From NCBI RefSeq assembly GCF_017876535.1, contig NZ_JAGIOF010000001.1:4030001-4094000 (forward strand): a DNA stretch of 64,000 bases. Reading direction: 5' to 3'. Below the pieces are notes generated by a model. It was not told the DNA's origin, ran no database searches, and saw only the letters and a program-made list of their open reading frames with translations. The translations under genes were made by a program, and so were the position numbers. Source of the DNA: Paeniglutamicibacter kerguelensis. Its GTDB lineage: Bacteria > Actinomycetota > Actinomycetes > Actinomycetales > Micrococcaceae. Positions 55,310 through 64,000 of this stretch are shown here, in pieces. Numbering within the stretch: position 1 is the stretch's first letter; every line of letters starts with the position of its first letter.

Positions 55310-56722
55310 ATGAGCACGGACGAGTCGAATAGCGTCGGTAGTGCCTGGCGCCAGGTAGTACGCCACATCGAACAGGATGACCGCGTTACTCCCATGCAGC
55401 GTGCCTTCGCCGCTCTGGCCCAGCCACAGGGGCTCATTGGTTCTACCCTGTTGCTGGCGGTTCCCAACGAACTGACCCGCGACGTTCTCCAGACCCAGCT
55501 CAAGGAGCCGCTGGAAGAATCGCTGAAGCTGGTCTTCCAATCCGATATTCGCTGCGCATTCAGCATTGATTCGGATTTGATCCCCGAAGAAGTTGTCGTT
55601 GCTCCCGTTGAACAGCCGCCGGTTCCCAAGGCACGCATCAGCGATGCTCTGCCGCAGCCCGCTCCTCCGTCGAACTCCCAGGAATTCGGACGGCTGAACC
55701 CCAAGTACATTTTTGACACTTTTGTCATCGGCTCATCAAACCGTTTTGCCCATGCAGCGGCAGTGGCAGTTGCCGAGGCGCCGGCAAAGGCATACAACCC
55801 GCTGTTCATCTATGGGGATTCAGGACTTGGCAAGACCCACCTTTTGCATGCGATCGGCCATTACGCCCGGCATCTCTACAACGGAATCCGCGTTCGATAC
55901 GTAAATTCTGAAGAGTTCACCAATGATTTCATCAACTCCATCCGTGACGATGAAGGTGCCAGCTTCAAGCAGACCTACCGCAACGTGGATATCTTGCTTA
56001 TTGACGACATCCAGTTCTTGGCAAACAAGGATGCCACCCAGGAAGAGTTCTTCCACACCTTCAATGCACTTCACAACCACAACAAGCAGGTTGTGATTAC
56101 TTCGGACCTGCCACCCAAGCAGTTGGCCGGCTTTGAAGACCGCATGCGTTCACGTTTCGAGTGGGGTCTGCTGACCGATATTCAGCCACCCGAGCTTGAA
56201 ACCCGCATTGCCATTCTGCGCAAGAAGGCCAATGCGGAGAATCTCTCGGCTCCGGACGAGGTCATGGAATACATTGCGTCGAAAATCTCCACGAACATCC
56301 GGGAGCTTGAGGGTGCGCTGATTCGAGTGACTGCTTTTGCGTCGCTGAACAATCAGTCCGTTGACATGAGCCTGGCCGAAACGGTGCTCAAGGATTTGAT
56401 CACCGATGAAGGTGCCCAAGAGATCACTCCGGCGACCATCGTTGCGCAGACCGCCGAGTACTTTAACCTCACGATCGAAGAGCTCAACAGCAAATCCAGG
56501 ACGCGGACCTTGGTGACCGCCCGACAGATTGCAATGTACCTGCTCCGCGAACTGACGGACATGTCCCTGCCGAAGATCGGCCAGGAACTGGGCGGTCGCG
56601 ACCACACCACGGTGATCCACGCGGATCGCAAGATTCGCGAACTCATGGCGGAACGCCGCGCCATCTTCAATCAGGTCACCGAACTGACCAACCGCATCAA
56701 GCAGCGGCAGCGCGAGGGCTAA
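55310..56722 (+). CDS. dnaA: replication initiator DnaA
   Basis: 470 residues. Domain I (about 1-90) is the helicase and self-contact part; domain II is a proline-rich linker (about 95-125); domain III is the AAA+ ATPase with Walker [16 protein letters not shown] (169-183) and Walker [13 protein letters not shown] (229-240); domain IV binds DnaA boxes and carries the signature [20 protein letters not shown] near residue 430. It is divergent from rpmH and followed by oriC and dnaN. Confidence 0.98.
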   Translation: MSTDESNSVGSAWRQVVRHIEQDDRVTPMQRAFAALAQPQGLIGSTLLLAVPNELTRDVLQTQLKEPLEESLKLVFQSDIRCAFSIDSDLIPEEVVVAPVEQPPVPKARISDALPQPAPPSNSQEFGRLNPKYIFDTFVIGSSNRFAHAAAVAVAEAPAKAYNPLFIYGDSGLGKTHLLHAIGHYARHLYNGIRVRYVNSEEFTNDFINSIRDDEGASFKQTYRNVDILLIDDIQFLANKDATQEEFFHTFNALHNHNKQVVITSDLPPKQLAGFEDRMRSRFEWGLLTDIQPPELETRIAILRKKANAENLSAPDEVMEYIASKISTNIRELEGALIRVTAFASLNNQSVDMSLAETVLKDLITDEGAQEITPATIVAQTAEYFNLTIEELNSKSRTRTLVTARQIAMYLLRELTDMSLPKIGQELGGRDHTTVIHADRKIRELMAERRAIFNQVTELTNRIKQRQREG

Positions 56723-57100
56723 CAACCGAAAAAGCCTTTAACCACAGGTGTGGATAAAGCTGTGGATCATTAAGTGGACTACCCCGCTAAGCCTGCGGAT
56801 AACTACATGCAAAGCTGTGGATCCCTTAAATCACGCGGAAAGTTGTCCACGGGGTAGTGAGACTCAGTGTCACTCCCAATCACATGTTGTGCACATGCAT
56901 AATCGGCGTACCCTCGCGGCCAATCAGGCTTATCCACAGTATCCACAGGGGTTATTAACACTACTAATCCCAAATTTCTACTTCATCCAAATAACAAGAC
57001 CTGTTTTGCGCCCATCCGACGAAACGACGCCCAAAAGGACTTTTTGGGACGGATCTCGTGACTTGGCGGAAACCAATACCGGGAATGCCAGCGGAGTATA
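56723..57100. other. oriC: chromosomal replication origin (oriC)
   Basis: The dnaA-dnaN gap has many DnaA boxes: TGTGGATAA (56749, perfect), TGTGGATCA (56761), TGCGGATAA (56794), TGTGGATCC (56816), TTGTCCACG (56843), TTATCCACA (56930, perfect) and GTATCCACA (56939), in both directions. An AT-rich stretch follows (about 56950-56995: TTATTAACACTACTAATCCC), a candidate unwinding element. Box spacing and placement beside dnaA make this the likely oriC. Confidence 0.88.
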
Positions 57101-57545
57101 AGTTGATGGCTCCATGGGCCTGTTCTCGGCCAACCGCAAGCTTTGTTTTTGGATCGAATGACAACCAGAAAACTGTTCCCAGGGATTCCTGCGTTGAACT
57201 CGCATTATTCGTCCCGACATGAAGCACATTCGCCTCAGTCGAGACTTCGGACTCGACGCTAGCCAAGGAGAAAATGAAGAGCCCCATAAGGTGAGCTCCG
57301 ACTCCATCCTCGGAAGACCTTGTACTCACGAGCTGAAAACTGCTGCCCCAAGAGCACCGAAACATAAAAGCCGGTAAGCTCAAACTCCATGCTGTCGTTC
57401 TGGTAAATGATTCGTTGCCGGAAATGTGAGACAGCGCATCACACCACCACTTTGAAGGCTCCGCGATTCGTTATTCCTGTCCCAAGGGAACCGCTAAGCT
57501 TGCTTTCAAGTACTGTCGACTTCGTCGTGAAAGGCGGACCACTTC
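57101..57545. other. dnaA-dnaN spacer, right part
   Basis: About 445 bases before dnaN, with its promoter. A minus-strand frame (56964-57383) crosses it and reads fairly protein-like, but it has only a TTG start, no ribosome binding site and no known family, so it is not called as a gene. Confidence 0.5.
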
Positions 57546-58676
57546 GTGAAGTTCAGCGTTGAAAAGGATGTATTGGCCGAAGCCGTATCCTGGACCGCCC
57601 GTTCACTCTCCCAACGTCCGCCTTCTCCGGTACTTTCCGGAATCTTGATCACCGCTACCAACGGCACCGTGTCGTTGGCTGGTTTCGATTACGAAATTTC
57701 GGCGCACCTTGAGATTGCCGCAGACGTCGCCGAGGAAGGTACGATCCTCGTTTCCGGAAAGTTGCTGGCGGAAATCTGCCGCAGCTTGCCACAGTCGACT
57801 GCAACTCTTGAAACCGACGGCACCAAAGTCACCCTTTCTTGTGGCCGAAGCCGATTCCACTTGGCAACCATGCCAGTGACCGAATACCCCGAGCTTCCGG
57901 TTCTCCCGGAAGTCACCGGTGTTGTCGATGGTGAAGCATTTGCTCACGCGATCAACCAGGTCATCGTTGCTGCATCGAAGGACGACACCCTTCCCATCCT
58001 CACCGGCGTGAAGATGGAAATCGAAGATGACCTGATCACTTTCCTTGCAACCGACCGTTACCGTCTGGCCATGCGTGAAGTTCGCTGGAAGCCGGCACAG
58101 GCTGGAATTTCGACTTCCGCCCTTGTCAAGGCAAAGACCTTGAACGAAGTTGCCAAGACTTTGGGCTCAGCGGGCGAACTGAAAATCGCCTTGGGTGAAG
58201 GCAACGAACTTATCGGTTTCGAAAGCGGAAACCGTCGCACCACCTCACTGTTGGTAGATGGCGACTACCCAAAGATTCGTTCACTTTTCCCCGAAAATAC
58301 TCCGATCCACGCAACAGTACGCACGTCTGACTTGGTCGAAGCTGTGCGTCGTGTCGCAGTCGTTGCAGAGCGCAACACCCCCGTTCGACTTTCCTTCACC
58401 GGCGGACAACTGTCGTTGGATGCCGGAACCGGCGAAGACGCACAGGCCGAAGAAGCGATCGAGGCCCAGATCGACGGCGAAGAAATCACTGTCGCATTCA
58501 ATCCCGCATACTTGAGTGAGGGCCTGAACGCATTCAACAGCGAATTCGTTCGTTTCTCGTTCACCAGCGCACCCAAGCCGGCGATGATGACTGCGCAGTC
58601 TTCCCTCGATGGATCGGACAGCGACGAATATCGCTACCTGGTCATGCCGGTTCGCCTACCAAACTTGCCCAACTAG
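57546..58676 (+). CDS. dnaN: DNA polymerase III sliding clamp
   Basis: 376 residues from a GTG. Three repeated clamp domains of about 120 residues each. It starts MKFSVEKDVLAEAVSWTARS, includes VSGKLLAEICRSLPQSTATL, FLATDRYRLAMREVRW and ends YRYLVMPVRLPNLPN, the family C-terminus. It forms a ring dimer that tethers the polymerase to DNA. A terminator follows at 58713-58764. Confidence 0.97.
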   Translation: MKFSVEKDVLAEAVSWTARSLSQRPPSPVLSGILITATNGTVSLAGFDYEISAHLEIAADVAEEGTILVSGKLLAEICRSLPQSTATLETDGTKVTLSCGRSRFHLATMPVTEYPELPVLPEVTGVVDGEAFAHAINQVIVAASKDDTLPILTGVKMEIEDDLITFLATDRYRLAMREVRWKPAQAGISTSALVKAKTLNEVAKTLGSAGELKIALGEGNELIGFESGNRRTTSLLVDGDYPKIRSLFPENTPIHATVRTSDLVEAVRRVAVVAERNTPVRLSFTGGQLSLDAGTGEDAQAEEAIEAQIDGEEITVAFNPAYLSEGLNAFNSEFVRFSFTSAPKPAMMTAQSSLDGSDSDEYRYLVMPVRLPNLPN

Positions 58677-58712
58677 ATCACCTCGCGGGAAATTTTTCCG
58701 CCACGTGGTCAC

Positions 58713-58764
58713 GTGTTCGACCGCTCCACGATCGCTCCAACCGGGGCGGTCGAACACACCTTTT
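58713..58764 (+). terminator. terminator between dnaN and recF
   Basis: Arms GTGTTCGACCGCTCC and GGGGCGGTCGAACAC (one mismatch) around a 15-base loop, followed by ACCTTTT. It suggests recF is transcribed at least partly from its own promoter. Confidence 0.75.
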
Positions 58765-58834
58765 AGCGACAATTCACGCTTCATCATCCGGCCATCCCCC
58801 GACCGGGTGTGCGATCTCATAGCAGGACGTTTAG

Positions 58835-60037
58835 GTGTACATCTCACATGTCTCTCTCACCGACTTTCGCTCGTATGCGCAAGCCGATGTAGAGCTGGGA
58901 CCCGGCACCAATGTCCTTGTCGGTTCCAACGGCGTCGGGAAAACCAACATCGTTGAGGCCATCGGCTACCTGGCATCCCTTTCCTCGCACCGCGTCACCA
59001 ACGACGGCCCGCTGCTGCGTTTCGGGACCGAAAGAGCCCTTGTCCGGGCACGAATTCATCGGGCAAAACAGGTCACCACGCTCGAAGTGGAAATTACCGC
59101 CGGCAAGACCAACAGGGCACGCATCAACCGGGCGAATCCGGTCCGTGCCCGCGACATCCTCGGCATTGTTCGAACCGTTCTTTTCGCCCCGGAAGACCTT
59201 GCTCTCGTCAAGGGAGACCCGTCGAACCGCCGCCGGTTCCTCGACGAATTGCTTGTTGCGCTGCGCCCCGGCGAGGCCGCAACCCGCGGCGACTACGAGC
59301 GGGTGGTCAAGCAACGCAACGCGTTGCTGAAATCCGCCCGCCACGGCGGAAAACTCTCCACAGCCCACGAATCGACCCTCGACGTGTGGGATACCCACCT
59401 GGCCCAGACCGGGGCAAGGCTGTTGCGCGGGCGATTGGACATGCTGGAACTGCTTTCCCCCTACATGGCCGCCGCGTATGCATCTCTCGCCGACGCCAAC
59501 AAGACGGCCAGCGCGTTCTACCAATCAACGATTGTTGACGACTTCGACGAGGATTCCGCGCCCAGCCCGGACACCGCCTCCGAATCCGAGCCGAACCTCG
59601 TTGCCCCGGCGGCCTTGTTGGATGCCACCCAGCCAGAGCTCGAGGAAATGTTCGTGGCGGCGCTGCTCAAGAAGCGCAGCAAGGAACTCGAACGCGGAAT
59701 CACCCTGGTTGGCCCGCACCGCGACGACGTGCTGCTGCGATTGGGGTCCGCGCCCGCCAAGGGCTACGCATCGCACGGCGAAACGTGGTCATTGTGCCTT
59801 GCCCTGCGGCTGGCCGCCTACAAGGTCTTCGGCCAGGACGATCCGCGCCCCGGCGCCGGACCGATCCTGATCCTCGACGACGTGTTTGCCGAGTTGGACG
59901 CCACCCGTCGAAGCCGACTGGCGTCGATCGTCGCCGGGGCCGAACAGGTCATCGTCACCGCCGCGGTCGCCGGGGACGTTCCGGAGGAACTCGGCGGTAC
60001 TTTCCTGAAGGTCAGCCCAGGCCAGGTCCACTCGTGA
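58835..60037 (+). CDS. recF: DNA replication and repair protein RecF
   Basis: 400 residues from a GTG with AGGA eight bases upstream. An SMC-like ABC ATPase that helps load RecA at gaps. Walker A: GTNVLVGSNGVGKTNIVEAI (about residues 27-46); signature-like region and ILILDDVFAELDATRRSRLA as Walker B and D-loop near the C-terminus; VGPHRDDVLL is also conserved. An acidic insert (DDFDEDSAPSPDTASESEPN, about 233-252) is longer than in many RecF. Its TGA overlaps the GTG of the next gene. Confidence 0.96.
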   Translation: MYISHVSLTDFRSYAQADVELGPGTNVLVGSNGVGKTNIVEAIGYLASLSSHRVTNDGPLLRFGTERALVRARIHRAKQVTTLEVEITAGKTNRARINRANPVRARDILGIVRTVLFAPEDLALVKGDPSNRRRFLDELLVALRPGEAATRGDYERVVKQRNALLKSARHGGKLSTAHESTLDVWDTHLAQTGARLLRGRLDMLELLSPYMAAAYASLADANKTASAFYQSTIVDDFDEDSAPSPDTASESEPNLVAPAALLDATQPELEEMFVAALLKKRSKELERGITLVGPHRDDVLLRLGSAPAKGYASHGETWSLCLALRLAAYKVFGQDDPRPGAGPILILDDVFAELDATRRSRLASIVAGAEQVIVTAAVAGDVPEELGGTFLKVSPGQVHS

Positions 60038-60582
60038 GCGAGAACGATCCGCACAAGCCGGAAGCCCTCGACGCTTCGCGCGCCATCCTCAACCGGATGC
60101 GCGAGGCTGCCCAGAGCCGCGGCGAAGCGCGGATCGACGCGGCCAAGGCAGCGAAATTCGAGGAAAACGCCGCCGCGCGAAAACAGCGCCGCAAGGCCAG
60201 CAGCGCACCCGCAAAGTACTCGGACGGGCGCGATCCGCAGGAAATCGGGAACCTTTTCGGCAAGATCGTCCGCGACCGCGGGTGGAGCGCCCCGGTCGCC
60301 GTCGGTTCGGTGCTCTCGCGCTGGGCCGAACTTGTCGGCCCGCAGATCGCCGAACATTGCACCCCCGAGTCATTCGAGGATTCCACGGTGGTGGTGCGCT
60401 GCGACTCCACCACCTGGGCCACCCAGATGCGCCTGTTGTCCCACGAACTGCTCAAGCACTTCGACAAGGAACTCGGGCAGGGTGTGATCACGGTCATCCG
60501 GGTCATCGGTCCCACCGCACCGAGTTGGCGCCATGGTGGACGCAGCGTCAAGGGCCGCGGTCCGCGCGATACCTACGGCTAA
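60034..60582 (+). CDS. dciA: DciA-like protein (DUF721)
   Basis: 182 residues from a GTG overlapping the recF stop (GTGA). The DUF721 core is in the C-terminal half: VGSVLSRWAELVGPQIAEHC, then TPESFEDSTVVVRCDSTTWA, TQMRLLSHELLKHFDKELG. The N-terminal half is charged and Ala/Arg-rich. DciA is the replicative helicase operator in bacteria that lack DnaC/DnaI. The place between recF and gyrB is typical for actinobacteria. Confidence 0.93.
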   Translation: MSENDPHKPEALDASRAILNRMREAAQSRGEARIDAAKAAKFEENAAARKQRRKASSAPAKYSDGRDPQEIGNLFGKIVRDRGWSAPVAVGSVLSRWAELVGPQIAEHCTPESFEDSTVVVRCDSTTWATQMRLLSHELLKHFDKELGQGVITVIRVIGPTAPSWRHGGRSVKGRGPRDTYG

Positions 60583-60840
60583 AACCCGAAGCGCGTAGCT
60601 GGCTCACTGGCGCTCCGGGAGGCCTCAGGCCACATACCGACCCGTTTAGGTACGAAATGAACGTTCCTATGCGTATTTGGTGGCCATTTACAGCATGTTG
60701 TGGGTGGTCAATGCCCGGAAAATTTGGTGCCACACGGTAGAATCGAGAGCAGGGCGTTTCCCCGCGCGGGCGAGACGCTGGTTCACGATCGGGCACCTCC
60801 GGTGTTCGGCCTTCCACTGTTTGAGGAGTCTGTAGCACCT

Positions 60841-62934
<2,094 letters not shown>

Positions 62935-62993
62935 TCCGGATCCGGCCACTCCCCCGCGTTCACCCACAGACTTTTGACTAGAGGAAGAAATCG

Positions 62994-64000
<1,007 letters not shown>

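Overview
The window is high-GC DNA from an actinobacterium, most likely a member of the Micrococcaceae (Arthrobacter in the broad sense, including Paeniglutamicibacter and Glutamicibacter). The evidence is the origin gene order rpmH-dnaA-dnaN-recF-dciA-gyrB-gyrA, an actinobacterial DUF4193 protein, inositol-1-phosphate synthase, the actinobacterial cca-NUDIX-murJ-trxB-trxA block, and frequent GTG starts. The genus is an inference.

Layout. 1-4461 (minus): a tellurite/stress 'Ter' operon with four TerD-family paralogues, TelA and two small accessory proteins. 4792-5166: wreck of an HNH endonuclease gene. 5284-10384 (minus): acyl-CoA ligase, PanD, a pterin dehydratase-VOC fusion, DUF4193, a small unknown and an OhrR-like regulator. 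10647-17590 (plus): a nonulosonate (sialic-acid-like) surface polymer cluster: CMP-sugar synthetase fused to a HAD phosphatase, a short NeuB, a GT2 and three GT-B-like proteins, two of them with polysialyltransferase-type motifs. 17721-21779: inositol-1-phosphate synthase, formate-tetrahydrofolate ligase and a HAD hydrolase. 21957-22501 (minus): three tiny, overlapping or closely spaced ORFs with good ribosome binding sites behind a perfect palindrome, next to an HTH-ECF S-component fusion (22842-23879). 24771-31755: cca, NUDIX, murJ, a kinase-remnant/discoidin-like membrane protein, trxB and trxA.

31823-48927 is about 17 kb almost without intact genes: an insertion-sequence graveyard beside the origin. 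It holds two same-length ISAs1-family elements (1294 bp each, each with its own 10-bp target duplication), one frameshifted IS110 element inserted inside an older decayed IS110 that is also split by an ISAs1 copy, further IS110 remnants, and a broken IS630 transposase.

48928-62934: the chromosome partition and origin region. parB, parA, rsmG, jag, yidC, yidD, rnpA and rpmH lie on the minus strand; dnaA, dnaN, recF, dciA, gyrB and the start of gyrA lie on the plus strand. Six perfect 16-bp parS sites were found: one inside parA, one inside parB, one in the centre of a 46-bp perfect palindrome just after parB, and three inside the graveyard, the furthest two 14 kb from parB. DnaA boxes lie on both sides of dnaA, most densely between dnaA and dnaN (oriC).

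How the parts work together: DnaA, DnaN, RecF, DciA and gyrase start and support replication; ParA, ParB and parS segregate the new origins; RnpA, RpmH, YidC, YidD, Jag and RsmG serve translation, RNA processing and membrane insertion. MurJ with its neighbour and the nonulosonate cluster act on the cell envelope. All product names are read from motifs and gene order without database searches.
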